From Sneathiella sp. (GTDB taxonomy: Bacteria; Pseudomonadota; Alphaproteobacteria; Sneathiellales; Sneathiellaceae): a stretch of DNA of 64,000 bases. Made by a program: the position numbers and the translations under genes. Positions within the stretch are counted from its first letter, which is position 1. Each line of letters starts with the position of its first letter. The DNA is taken from NCBI RefSeq assembly GCF_002694385.1, contig NZ_NZMB01000005.1:174938-238937 (forward strand), read 5' to 3'. This document shows, piece after piece, positions 17,385 through 25,887 of the stretch. The notes below the pieces were generated by a model that was given only the letters and a program-made list of their open reading frames with translations, was not told the origin of the DNA and made no database searches.

Positions 17385-18416
17385 TTACTGCTTGGCGAGC
17401 GCATCCCGGAACTGCTTCAGGACTTCGCTGCCGGGCTTGCCGCGGCCATCGAGGTCTTTCGCCCATTCATCCGCGACTTCATCAGAATGTTTCGCGAAGG
17501 TTGCGAGGTCTGACTCGCTGAGCGTATAATATTCAACGCCTTCCGCTGTCATTTCCGCAACGGCCTTGTCAACGCCTTCATCGATGTTGTTGCACATGGT
17601 CGTGACCATTTCCTCGCTGGTTTTGGTCATCACGTCCTTAACGTCATCCGGCAGTTTCGCCCAGGAAGCTTCATTGATCACGAAGCTGACAATGAAGCTG
17701 CCGAAGTTGCCGCCACGTGTGCCGTACTTCAGCAGGGAAACAAGGTCATAGGAGATCACGCTCTGGTTCGGGAAGATCAGCCCATCCAGAGTGCCGCGGG
17801 AGAGGGATTCACGGACTTCCGTTGCCGTCATGCGAACCGGAACCACACCGATCTTGCGGGAAAAGATATCCATGGCGCCGCCGGTGCTGCGCAGCTTGAG
17901 ACCGCTTGCATCCGCCGCCGTCTGAACTTTCTTGTTGGCGGTGTAGATCTGATAGGGCTCAAGCACAAAGGCAAACAGAAGATGAACATTGTTGGCCGCA
18001 AACTCTTGGCTCTTGATCGGGTCCTGATTGGCGACTTCCCAGAAGGCTTTTGTCCCAATACAGGAGGTCGGGAAGCTGCCCGGAAGCTGAGCCACACCGG
18101 CCAGCGGCATTTTGTCAGAGACATAGGAAACGCCGACATAACCGATATCCGTCACGCCATTCTGGGTGAGGGTCAGCATGTCTTTTGCCTTGCCGAGCTG
18201 TTCTGCCGGAAAATGCTCAAAAGTGACGCGACCATCAGTGCGTTCGGTCACCTGCGCCATCCAGGGTTCAACGGCCTGAACCTGAATGAAATGCGCCGTG
18301 GGGAAGGAATGGGCAAGCCGGAGCTTGATCGCGTCCTGCGCCAGTGTTGTTGCCGGTAAACCGGCAACAAGTGCTGCCACAGCTGTAAGTACTAATTTTG
18401 AAATGGTTTTTTTCAT
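17385..18416 (-). CDS. TRAP transporter substrate-binding protein (DctP-like), third copy
   Basis: A 343-residue periplasmic binding protein. The signal peptide covers about residues 1-25 (M-K-K-T-I-S-K-L-V, hydrophobic core, T-L-A before Q-D-A). The DctP body has a conserved L-K-L-R-S-T-G-G-A-M-D ligand region whose Arg should hold a carboxylate. GGGAGAGAA precedes the chosen ATG, ruling out an upstream in-frame ATG. It belongs to a different subgroup from the two DctP copies at 6-9 kb. No DctQM adjoins it; the nearest is at 24.0-25.8 kb beyond the divergent IclR gene and its operon, which is its likely partner. Confidence 0.92.
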   Translation of the reverse strand: MKKTISKLVLTAVAALVAGLPATTLAQDAIKLRLAHSFPTAHFIQVQAVEPWMAQVTERTDGRVTFEHFPAEQLGKAKDMLTLTQNGVTDIGYVGVSYVSDKMPLAGVAQLPGSFPTSCIGTKAFWEVANQDPIKSQEFAANNVHLLFAFVLEPYQIYTANKKVQTAADASGLKLRSTGGAMDIFSRKIGVVPVRMTATEVRESLSRGTLDGLIFPNQSVISYDLVSLLKYGTRGGNFGSFIVSFVINEASWAKLPDDVKDVMTKTSEEMVTTMCNNIDEGVDKAVAEMTAEGVEYYTLSESDLATFAKHSDEVADEWAKDLDGRGKPGSEVLKQFRDALAKQ

Positions 18417-18564
18417 TTCTCTCCCTTTCTGTTGCGCCCGGGTTCTTATTGAATGTGTTTGAAACACAGAGATATACTGGCGCGACGTATCCTGTTACTT
18501 TTTACTTGTTCCGTTATGAGTATGATATACCATATTAAGAACATATCAAGTCAAAGGGAGGGCT
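18417..18564. promoter_or_regulatory. Divergent control region, third DctP / IclR
   Basis: A 148-base gap. For the leftward gene a promoter TTGATA (18544-18549 on the complementary strand), 16 bases, TATCAT (18522-18527) is plausible. A palindrome GTGTTT-G-AAACAC lies near 18453-18465, and an AAGAACATATC element at 18537-18547 overlaps the leftward -35. The element resembles one upstream of the CitE operon. GGGAGGG precedes the IclR start. Autoregulation is inference. Confidence 0.45.
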
Positions 18565-19368
18565 ATGACAAAAAATAATCCGAAAGGGCCGCGGTCTCCT
18601 GCGCGGGTGATGCAATTGCTGGAAGTGCTGGCATCAAGTACGGAAGGATTGACGCTGGCCAAGCTGAGCGCGACGCTGGAAACACCTAAAACCAGCCTGC
18701 TCAGCCTGTTGCGGTCACTGGAAGCCGAGGATTATATCGAGGTTCAGAACAAGGCTTATCAGCTCGGCGCCAGGGCGTATCGCCTTGGCAATATGATCAA
18801 TGCCCGAATGAAGGCGCAATCCTCCTTTCCTTCCGCGGTCCGTCCGTTCCTGCTGGCCCTGTCGAAGGAGAGCGGGGAAACCATTTTCTCCGGCGTGCTG
18901 GCAGAGGAAGGCACGCATGGTGTGTTCATTGATATGGTTGAAGGAAACGGTGTACTGTATCTTTCATCTGTGATCGGGGCGCAGCGGCCGCTATTCTGTT
19001 CTTCATTCGGCAAGTGCCTCTTGGCATTTCAAAGCGTCAACTTCATCCAGAGCTATCTTGAAAAAGTCGATCCTGTTTCGCCGCTGACCGGCGAAAGATT
19101 TGAAAAAAGCGCCATCCTGCATGATCTGGAGCATATCCGCAGAACCGGCGTCAGCGTCACCATGGGAGATACGGTGGAAGAGGCCGGCGGGGTGAGCGTC
19201 CCCGTGTTTGGGGCGGAAGGACGGCTGACGGGCAGCATCACTCTCGCGGCGCCGCTGGGGCGTCTCAAACTTCATTTGCCAAGATATTGCGAACTCGCCC
19301 ATGCAGTGGGGGAACGGGCGTCCCAGTTTATGGGGTATGCCCTGCCGTATCCCGGATCAAAGGAATAG
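18565..19368 (+). CDS. IclR-family transcriptional regulator
   Basis: A 267-residue IclR protein with an N-terminal winged helix (about 10-75: V-M-Q-L-L-E-V-L, L-T-L-A-K-L-S-A-T-L, P-K-T-S-L-L-S-L-L-R-S-L) and a C-terminal ligand domain (about 90-255). Its place between a divergent DctP gene and the downstream lyase/CoA-transferase/TRAP operon makes it the probable local regulator of both. It is distinct in sequence from the IclR gene at 9 kb. Confidence 0.93.
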   Translation: MTKNNPKGPRSPARVMQLLEVLASSTEGLTLAKLSATLETPKTSLLSLLRSLEAEDYIEVQNKAYQLGARAYRLGNMINARMKAQSSFPSAVRPFLLALSKESGETIFSGVLAEEGTHGVFIDMVEGNGVLYLSSVIGAQRPLFCSSFGKCLLAFQSVNFIQSYLEKVDPVSPLTGERFEKSAILHDLEHIRRTGVSVTMGDTVEEAGGVSVPVFGAEGRLTGSITLAAPLGRLKLHLPRYCELAHAVGERASQFMGYALPYPGSKE

Positions 19369-19771
19369 GAAGGCCCAACCAACCCACGCACCGTTTTATG
19401 GCTGCTTGCCATCTGATGAGCATTTCAAAGCCCTCTTGTGCAGGGCAGTCATTCTGATCCCTGCCGATTGCCTGTGACCTTATTTTGCGTATTTGATTGA
19501 TGCGCCCCATGTTTTTCTTAACCAGGTCCGACGTCTAACTATCTTGTGATCGGGCGGACGGCTTTCTTCTGAAAATTGCGGCTTGACACATAAATAGCGC
19601 CCCGATATTTTGGTCTTAAATAAGAACGATATTCAAATATCGGAACAAAAAGGCATCAAGACGCAAAATCTGACCCGAACTTATCAAACGATCTGCCTTT
19701 AAGGGGGCGGGGTCGGTTTTGCATATGGTGCCTGCTTTTCCGCCAGGACTTAAGAACTGGGAGGTTCAATC
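19369..19771 (+). promoter_or_regulatory. Promoter and operator region of the CitE/CoA-transferase operon
   Basis: A 403-base gap without a supportable gene. It has the best promoter of the window: TTGACA (19583-19588), 17-base spacer, TATTTT (19606-19611). Just downstream are the palindromes TCTTA-AA-TAAGA (19614-19625) and CGATATTCAAATATCG (19627-19642), placed where a repressor would block transcription. GGGAGG precedes the ATG at 19772. The first 200 bases show nothing recognisable. Confidence 0.6.
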
Positions 19772-20653
19772 ATGTTGTTTAGAAGTCTCTTTTTTGCTCC
19801 CGCCAACCGGCCCGACTTGCTTTCCAAATTTCCGCGTTTCTCTGCCGATTGCTATGTGATTGATCTGGAGGATGGCACGCCGCCCGGCGACAAGATTGCC
19901 GCGCGTGAGGCGCTCGCCGGGAATATGGACATGTTGCGCAAGGCGGAGGTAAAGGGGCTCCTTTATGTCCGGGTTAATGAACCGGGGTCGGAATTCTATC
20001 TGGATGACATCGCCGCGGCTGTTGCCTGCGATATTGATGGCATTGTGATCCCCAAGCTGGAAACGCCGGATCAATGTGAACCGATCATTTCCGCCGTGAA
20101 GGAAGCAAACGGCAAAAACCCGGGCAAGCGCCCGGTTCGCATTCTGGGCGGAATCGAATCCATGCTGGGTGTCGTGAATGTGAATGAACTGTGCCGGGCA
20201 AACGATCTGATGAGCGCGGTCTTCTTCGGGGCGGAGGATCTTGCCTCCGATATGGGCGCACGCCGCACCAAAGAGGGGGACGAGGTGCTTTATGCCCGCT
20301 CCCGCGTCGTGCTCGGGGCAAAGCTGGCCGGGATTGTCGCCATTGACCAGGCCGTAATTGACGTGCGCGATGACGAACAGTGCCGCCGCGATGCGAACAA
20401 GGGGCGGGACCTTGGCTATGAGGGCAAGATCTGCGTCATCCCGCGCCAGATTGATATCTGCAACAGCGTGTACGCACCGACAGAAGATGAAATCACCGAG
20501 GCTGCGGAGGTTGTGGCCGTTTACAATGAAGCGATGTCGAAGGGCATCGGCACCATCGACTTCAAAGGCAAGATGATTGACGGTCCGCTGCTCAAACGGG
20601 CCGAGCAAACCCTTGCCGTCGCCGAAGTGATCCGTCAGAGGGAGAAGGGTTGA
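19772..20653 (+). CDS. CoA ester lyase of the CitE/HpcH family
   Basis: A 293-residue TIM-barrel lyase. It has D-L-E-D-G-T-P-P-G-D-K near residue 30, the metal-binding I-E-S-M-L-G-V block near residue 128, and F-G-A-E-D-L-A-S-D near residue 152. Members cleave or form malyl-CoA, citramalyl-CoA or similar beta-hydroxyacyl-CoAs with Mg2+. It is the first gene of an operon with two CoA-transferase-type genes, which suggests cleavage of a hydroxy-dicarboxyl-CoA. Its stop overlaps the next start (TGATG). The exact substrate is not readable. Confidence 0.88.
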   Translation: MLFRSLFFAPANRPDLLSKFPRFSADCYVIDLEDGTPPGDKIAAREALAGNMDMLRKAEVKGLLYVRVNEPGSEFYLDDIAAAVACDIDGIVIPKLETPDQCEPIISAVKEANGKNPGKRPVRILGGIESMLGVVNVNELCRANDLMSAVFFGAEDLASDMGARRTKEGDEVLYARSRVVLGAKLAGIVAIDQAVIDVRDDEQCRRDANKGRDLGYEGKICVIPRQIDICNSVYAPTEDEITEAAEVVAVYNEAMSKGIGTIDFKGKMIDGPLLKRAEQTLAVAEVIRQREKG

Positions 20654-21924
20654 TGAAAGAACTGGATATTACCGAGCTGGACCTTGCCAGCCTGATTAAA
20701 AAATCGGAAACGGTGACCTGGGGCAATGCCTGTGCGGAGCCGCTGACCCTGACGGAAGCCCTCGTCGCGCAGCGTAAAAAACTGGATGATGTTCATGTCT
20801 TCTTTGGTTCGGCTTTCTCCAAAACATTCTCGCCGGAACATGCGGAAGATCTGACCTTCATGTCCACAGGGGGGGTCGGCACGGCGGGCGTCCTCACCAA
20901 GGCAGGGGTGTGCGATGTCATCCCCTGCCATGTGTCCCAGGTGGCCGGATATATTGCGGCGGGCCGGATTCCCTGCGATGTCGTGTTTGTGCAGGTCAGC
21001 CCGCCGAATGAGCGGGGCGAATACAGCCTTGGTGTGACCAGCGACTTTATCTACACCGCCGTCAAGAAGGCACGGCTTGTGATCGCGGAAATCAATAGCC
21101 AGACACCGCGCAGCTTCTGTTCAGAGCCGCTGACGGCGGCGGATATCGACTATTGCATTTATTCCGACCGGCCGGTCGTTGAATTGCAGGCTGCGCCGAT
21201 TACGGATATCGACCGCACGATCTCCTCTTTCGCGGAAGGCTTCATTCCCGACCGGGCAACCTTGCAGGTCGGGATCGGCGGTGTGCCGGAGGCCTTGATG
21301 GCGGAACTCAAATCCCGCAAGGGGCTTGGCATTCATTCGGGGATGATCGGGGATAGCGTGGTTGATCTCGCCGAATCCGGCGCGTTGACCAACGAATTCA
21401 AGGAAACCGATCCAGGCATCACCATCACGGGCGCGCTGATCGGCACCAAAAGGCTTTATGATTTTGCTCATGATAATCCGGCGCTGCGTATGGATCCCGC
21501 ATCGGTGACCCATGACATCCGCGTGCTGGCGGAGCTGTCCAACTTCATTTCCCTCAATTCGGCGCTTGAAGTGGATATCACCGGTCAGGTGAATGCAGAA
21601 GGCATCGGCCCCAATTATTTCGGCAGCGTTGGCGGTCAGGTCGATTATGTGCGGGCGGCCGGTCTTTCAAAGGGTGGTTGCTCCCTGATCGCGCTGCGCA
21701 GTTCCGCCAAGGGCGGAGAGGTCAGCAAGATTGTCTCCAAACTCTCCGGCCCCGTCACGACCGCCCGCAGTGATGTGGGGGTCGTGGTAACCGAATTCGG
21801 CGCCGCCGATCTGCGCGGTCTGCCCCTCACCAAAAGGGTGAAGGCCATGATTGATATCGCGCCGCCGGAACATCGCGAGCGGCTGGAACGCGAAGCCCAT
21901 GACGTTGTGAGAATGGTTTCCTAG
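20653..21924 (+). CDS. Acetyl-CoA hydrolase/CoA-transferase family protein
   Basis: A 423-residue protein of the class I acetyl-CoA hydrolase/4-hydroxybutyrate-CoA-transferase family. It shows F-G-S-A-F-S near residue 55, the G-I-G-G-V-P-E-A-L-M block (about 207), G-M-I-G-D-S-V-V-D-L, and the C-terminal E-F-G-A-A-D-L-R-G motif. It moves CoA between carboxylic acids through a glutamyl-CoA intermediate. The ATG overlapping the upstream stop is preferred over a TTG one codon earlier. With the lyase it may form an activation and cleavage pair. Confidence 0.88.
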   Translation: MKELDITELDLASLIKKSETVTWGNACAEPLTLTEALVAQRKKLDDVHVFFGSAFSKTFSPEHAEDLTFMSTGGVGTAGVLTKAGVCDVIPCHVSQVAGYIAAGRIPCDVVFVQVSPPNERGEYSLGVTSDFIYTAVKKARLVIAEINSQTPRSFCSEPLTAADIDYCIYSDRPVVELQAAPITDIDRTISSFAEGFIPDRATLQVGIGGVPEALMAELKSRKGLGIHSGMIGDSVVDLAESGALTNEFKETDPGITITGALIGTKRLYDFAHDNPALRMDPASVTHDIRVLAELSNFISLNSALEVDITGQVNAEGIGPNYFGSVGGQVDYVRAAGLSKGGCSLIALRSSAKGGEVSKIVSKLSGPVTTARSDVGVVVTEFGAADLRGLPLTKRVKAMIDIAPPEHRERLEREAHDVVRMVS

Positions 21925-21943
21925 TAAACTATCTGTTGGTGAG

Positions 21944-23179
21944 ATGATGGACCCGTCGCAAAGTAAAAAGTCAGGCCCGCTTTCGGGTATGCGGATCATT
22001 GATCTGACATCCGTCGTGATGGGACCTTACTGCACGCAGATCCTCTGCGACCTTGGTGCGGAAGTGATCAAGATCGAGAATGCCGATGGCGATCCGACCC
22101 GTCATCTCGGCCCGACGCGCCGTCCGCTGCAAAGCGGCATGTTCATCAATATCAATCGGGGCAAGAAAAGCGTTGTCATTGATCTGAAGCAGGAAGAGGG
22201 GCGGGCGCTCTGCCTCAGGCTGATGACAACGGCGGATGCGGTCGTGCATTCCATGCGGCCCGCGGCCATAAAGCGTCTTGGCCTCACCTATGAGGATGTC
22301 CGCCAGCATAACCCTGAAGTTATCTACGCCAATCTCTATGGCTTTGGCCGGAAGGGACGCTATGCCAACCTCCCCGCCTATGACGATACCATTCAAGCGG
22401 TCAGCGGCATGTCGATGCTGCAATCCCATATGGTGGGGGAGCCGCAATATACGGCGACGGTGATCGGCGACAAGCTGTGCGGCGTGGCGGGCGCCTATGC
22501 GATCATGGCGGCGATGATCTTCAGGCTGCAAAGCGGCAAGGGGCAGGAAGTCGAAATCCCGATGTTTGAGACGATGGCATCCTTCCTGCTGGTCGAGCAT
22601 ATGTCAGGCGCGGTGTTCAATCCGCCCCTGGGCCCGCCCATGTATGAGCGGGTGATCCTGCCCGACCGCAAGCCATTCAAGACGCAGACAGGATATCTTG
22701 CGGTGATCATCCATAACGACAAGCAGTGGCGGAATTTCACGAAAGCCCTGAACCGGGATGATCTTGCGAATGACGAACGGTTCAGGACGCAGTCGGGGCG
22801 GAGCAAAAATACCCGCGCCTTTTACGAAATTACCTCGGCTCTCTTCCTTGAGAAGACCGCGGAGGAATGGAAAGACCTTCTGGAAAAGGCGGAGGTGCCG
22901 GTCGCCGAGCTTAACAGCCTCGAAGATCTGTTCAGCGATCCACACATGGAAGATGTTGGTTTTTTCCGGGAGGTTGATGATCATCCCGACGGACCGGTGC
23001 GTCTGCCTGTATTTCCGATTACTTTCTCTGAGAGCCCTGCTACATTCAACGCCATCGCGCCGGAGCTGGGCCAGCATACCCGCGAGCTGCTGGATGAGCT
23101 CAAAATAAACAATGAAGAAATAACGGCCCTGAGCCAGAAAAACATCATTCAGTTCGGCCATCTCAATGCGGCTGAATAA
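21944..23179 (+). CDS. CaiB/BaiF family (class III) CoA-transferase
   Basis: A 411-residue class III CoA-transferase. It begins with G-M-R-I-I-D-L-T-S-V-V-M-G-P-Y-C and continues D-L-G-A-E-V-I-K-I-E, then N-I-N-R-G-K-K-S-V-V-I-D-L-K. The catalytic Asp lies in Y-D-D-T-I-Q-A-V-S-G (about residue 148). It transfers CoA between acids, e.g. from succinyl-CoA. A second transferase of another class stands immediately upstream, so two acids or two directions may be served. Two adjacent ATG codons offer alternative starts. Confidence 0.92.
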   Translation: MMDPSQSKKSGPLSGMRIIDLTSVVMGPYCTQILCDLGAEVIKIENADGDPTRHLGPTRRPLQSGMFININRGKKSVVIDLKQEEGRALCLRLMTTADAVVHSMRPAAIKRLGLTYEDVRQHNPEVIYANLYGFGRKGRYANLPAYDDTIQAVSGMSMLQSHMVGEPQYTATVIGDKLCGVAGAYAIMAAMIFRLQSGKGQEVEIPMFETMASFLLVEHMSGAVFNPPLGPPMYERVILPDRKPFKTQTGYLAVIIHNDKQWRNFTKALNRDDLANDERFRTQSGRSKNTRAFYEITSALFLEKTAEEWKDLLEKAEVPVAELNSLEDLFSDPHMEDVGFFREVDDHPDGPVRLPVFPITFSESPATFNAIAPELGQHTRELLDELKINNEEITALSQKNIIQFGHLNAAE

Positions 23180-23199
23180 ACCGGAAAGGGAGTCCACAT

Positions 23200-23964
23200 A
23201 TGACAGACGCCATTTTGTTTGATGTCCAGGATGACATCGTCATCATCACCATCAATCGGCCTGACAAGCTCAATTCAATCAACAAGGATGTGCGCGAAGG
23301 CTTGCGCGCGGCACTGGAACGGTTTGAGGCAACGCCGGAGCTGAAAGTCGCTATTCTGACGGGCGCCGGGGAGAAGGCATTTTGCGCCGGAATGGACCTG
23401 AAAGAGGCGGCGGACAGCATGCTCGGCGTTCCGGCCCGTGATTTTATTCCCGTCGTTGGCGACAGCGTGACGCTCACCAAACCCATTATTGCGGCGGTCA
23501 ACGGGTTCGCTTTCGCGGGCGGCTGGCTGTTTGCCCAGATGTGCGATATCTGCCTTGCCTCAGATAATGCGGTTTTCGGCATTACCGAGGCCAAGGTCGG
23601 GCGCGGCATGCCCTGGGCGGCGCCGCTCGGCAACATGATCCCGCCGCGGGTGATGATGGAACTGCTGCTGACGGGCGATTCACTATCGGCGCAGCGGGCG
23701 CTGGAAATCGGCTTTGTCAACAAGGTGCTGCCGCAGGCGGAACTGCTTCCAGAAGCGATCAGCATGGCGAAGAAAATTGCGGGCAATGCGCCCCTGACGG
23801 TCAAGGCAGCGAAGGAGCTTGTCTATCTGTCATCGGAAATGGGCCGGTCTGCGGCATTGCGGGCCGCCTATCACCTGTTTGAACCGGTTTATAAAAGCGA
23901 AGATGCGCTGGAGGGGCCATTGTCCTTCCGGGAAAAGCGGCCGCCGAAATGGCAAGGTAAGTAA
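23200..23964 (+). CDS. Enoyl-CoA hydratase/isomerase family protein (crotonase)
   Basis: A 254-residue crotonase with A-F-C-A-G-M-D-L-K as the oxyanion-hole loop. The first catalytic Glu is replaced (F-A-G-G-W-L-F-A-Q-M-C-D), while the second position keeps Glu (G-I-T-E-A-K-V-G-R-G). This variant active site fits an unusual hydratase, lyase or isomerase, not the standard water-addition enzyme. It lies 20 bases after the CaiB-type gene in the same operon. Confidence 0.9.
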   Translation: MTDAILFDVQDDIVIITINRPDKLNSINKDVREGLRAALERFEATPELKVAILTGAGEKAFCAGMDLKEAADSMLGVPARDFIPVVGDSVTLTKPIIAAVNGFAFAGGWLFAQMCDICLASDNAVFGITEAKVGRGMPWAAPLGNMIPPRVMMELLLTGDSLSAQRALEIGFVNKVLPQAELLPEAISMAKKIAGNAPLTVKAAKELVYLSSEMGRSAALRAAYHLFEPVYKSEDALEGPLSFREKRPPKWQGK

Positions 23965-23999
23965 CCCGTATAAGAATTCATTGGGAGGGACTGAACATA

Positions 24000-24527
24000 A
24001 TGGAGAAGATAGACAAGGTCATAACCCTTGTTGAGAAAGCGGTGATATCGCTTTCCGGGGTTTGTCTGACGGCCATCATGCTGATTGTCACGGTAGACGT
24101 GGTGATGCGGTATCTTTTTGCATCGCCGCTGAGCTGGTCTTTCGACCTGATATCCATGTATCTGGCGACATTACTGTTCTTCGCCGCCGTTTCGGACACT
24201 TTCCGGCGCGGCAGCCATGTGAAGATTGATCTGTTCGACAAGCTCGGGTCCGTCCGGATACGCGCCGTCATGGAGAGTATCGGCTATATTGGCGCGCTTG
24301 TGCTTTTTTTCATCATGTTCCGGGTGAGTTGGGAAGATGGCATTAAAAGCCTCATGGCCGGCGACGTGATCGCCGGGGCCATCCCCTGGCCGACCTGGAT
24401 TCCCTATATCATCGCGGCGATTGGCTATGGTCTTCTCACCGTCAGGATCCTGTTCACGGTTTACGAACGGATCAGGGTCGTTATTACGGGCGTTGCGAGC
24501 GAGCGCGTCGTCGAGCATCTGGAATAG
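24000..24527 (+). CDS. TRAP transporter small membrane subunit (DctQ-like)
   Basis: A 175-residue membrane protein with four hydrophobic segments and the family motif V-D-V-V-M-R-Y-L-F after the first helix. R-R-G-S-H-V-K-I-D-L follows the second helix. It has GGGAGGG upstream. The DctM gene begins 12 bases after its end. No binding-protein gene is within this operon; the third DctP at 17.4-18.4 kb is the probable partner. Confidence 0.93.
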   Translation: MEKIDKVITLVEKAVISLSGVCLTAIMLIVTVDVVMRYLFASPLSWSFDLISMYLATLLFFAAVSDTFRRGSHVKIDLFDKLGSVRIRAVMESIGYIGALVLFFIMFRVSWEDGIKSLMAGDVIAGAIPWPTWIPYIIAAIGYGLLTVRILFTVYERIRVVITGVASERVVEHLE

Positions 24528-24539
24528 GGAGAGCAGATT

Positions 24540-25823
24540 ATGATGTTTCTTGGTGTAGTTGTTCTGCTGCTGATGCTCGTATTCGGGATGCCGGTGGCCT
24601 TTGCGCTGGGTATTTCCGGGATGGTCGGTCTTTATACGATTGGCGGCCTGCCGATGGTGGAGGGGATCCTGAGGACGGTCTCGCTCTCGACTACGGCGTC
24701 CTATGAGCTGTTGACCATTCCCATGTTCATTTTGATGGCGGAATTCATTATCGTCAGCCGCATTGCCAATGAACTCTTCGACAGCGCGAAAACCTGGGTG
24801 GGGCGCACTCCGGCGGGGCTTGCCATTTCAACGGCACTGGCCGGTGCAGGGTTCGGCGCCATTTCCGGCTCCAGCACCGCCTCCGCCGCGACCCTTTCGG
24901 CAACGACCATTCCGGCGATGCTGGAAAATAACTATAATCCGCGTTTTGCCTCCGGCGTTGTGGCGATATCCGGACCGCTCGCCATGCTGATCCCGCCCAG
25001 TATTGCGCTGATCCTGTATGGCCTGATTGCCGATATCAGCATCGGCAAGCTGCTGATTGCCGGTATTGTCCCCGGCATTCTGGTGACCTGCGTCATCATT
25101 CTGACGTCGGTCGGTCTGGTGACGGTATTCCCTAATCTGGCGCCGCCCGGACGGGCCTACAGCATGGGGGAGAAAATCCGTTCGCTGAAGGTGATCGGGC
25201 CGATGCTCATTCTGATCACCCTGGTGACCGGCTGTATCTATCTCGGTATTGCGACGCCGACAGAATCCGCCAGCCTTGGGGCCTTCGGGGCGTTCTGTAT
25301 TGCCGTTTTCCGTCGGCGTATGACGCTGGAGACATTCTATACCGCCCTGCGCAAGGCCGCCGCGACAAGCTGTATGATTGTGCTGATCATCATCTGCGCC
25401 CATATCTTCAGCTATTACTTTACCCTGACAGGCGTGACGCAGGCGCTGGTTGCCATGGTGGGTGATCTTGAGGTTGATCGCTGGGTCATCCTGATGCTGA
25501 TTATCATCATGTATCTGATTCTGGGCTGCTTCATGGATCAGATTGCCATCCTGTTCCTGACGGTTCCCATCACCCTGCCGATCATCCTGCATCTTGGATA
25601 TGATCCGTTCTGGTTTGGTGTCGTTGTTATCATTACGGCGGAAATCGGTCTTGTAACGCCGCCCATCGGGCTGAATGTGTTCGTTGTTTCCGCCTATTCC
25701 AATGTGAAGGTGCAGGACATTTTCATCGGCGTCTCGCCGCATGTGGTGGCGCATATTCTGGTGATTATCCTGCTTGCCATTTTCCCGGCAATCGTCACCT
25801 GGCTGCCGGAAACCGTCCGATGA
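24540..25823 (+). CDS. TRAP transporter large permease subunit (DctM-like)
   Basis: A 427-residue polytopic membrane protein of about 12 helices. It has T-I-P-M-F-I-L-M-A-E-F, G-A-I-S-G-S-S-T-A-S-A-A, I-P-P-S-I-A-L-I-L-Y-G, and the closing T-P-P-I-G-L-N-V-F-V-V block. It imports an organic acid with Na+. It follows CoA-transferase and lyase genes, so transport and activation of the same acid are probably linked. Confidence 0.94.
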   Translation: MMFLGVVVLLLMLVFGMPVAFALGISGMVGLYTIGGLPMVEGILRTVSLSTTASYELLTIPMFILMAEFIIVSRIANELFDSAKTWVGRTPAGLAISTALAGAGFGAISGSSTASAATLSATTIPAMLENNYNPRFASGVVAISGPLAMLIPPSIALILYGLIADISIGKLLIAGIVPGILVTCVIILTSVGLVTVFPNLAPPGRAYSMGEKIRSLKVIGPMLILITLVTGCIYLGIATPTESASLGAFGAFCIAVFRRRMTLETFYTALRKAAATSCMIVLIIICAHIFSYYFTLTGVTQALVAMVGDLEVDRWVILMLIIIMYLILGCFMDQIAILFLTVPITLPIILHLGYDPFWFGVVVIITAEIGLVTPPIGLNVFVVSAYSNVKVQDIFIGVSPHVVAHILVIILLAIFPAIVTWLPETVR

Positions 25824-25887
25824 CGCTCATCATTGAAACCCGGCGGATGAAGTGAAAATTTCTTAAAGTTAGGAAGGAAGGTCTAAA

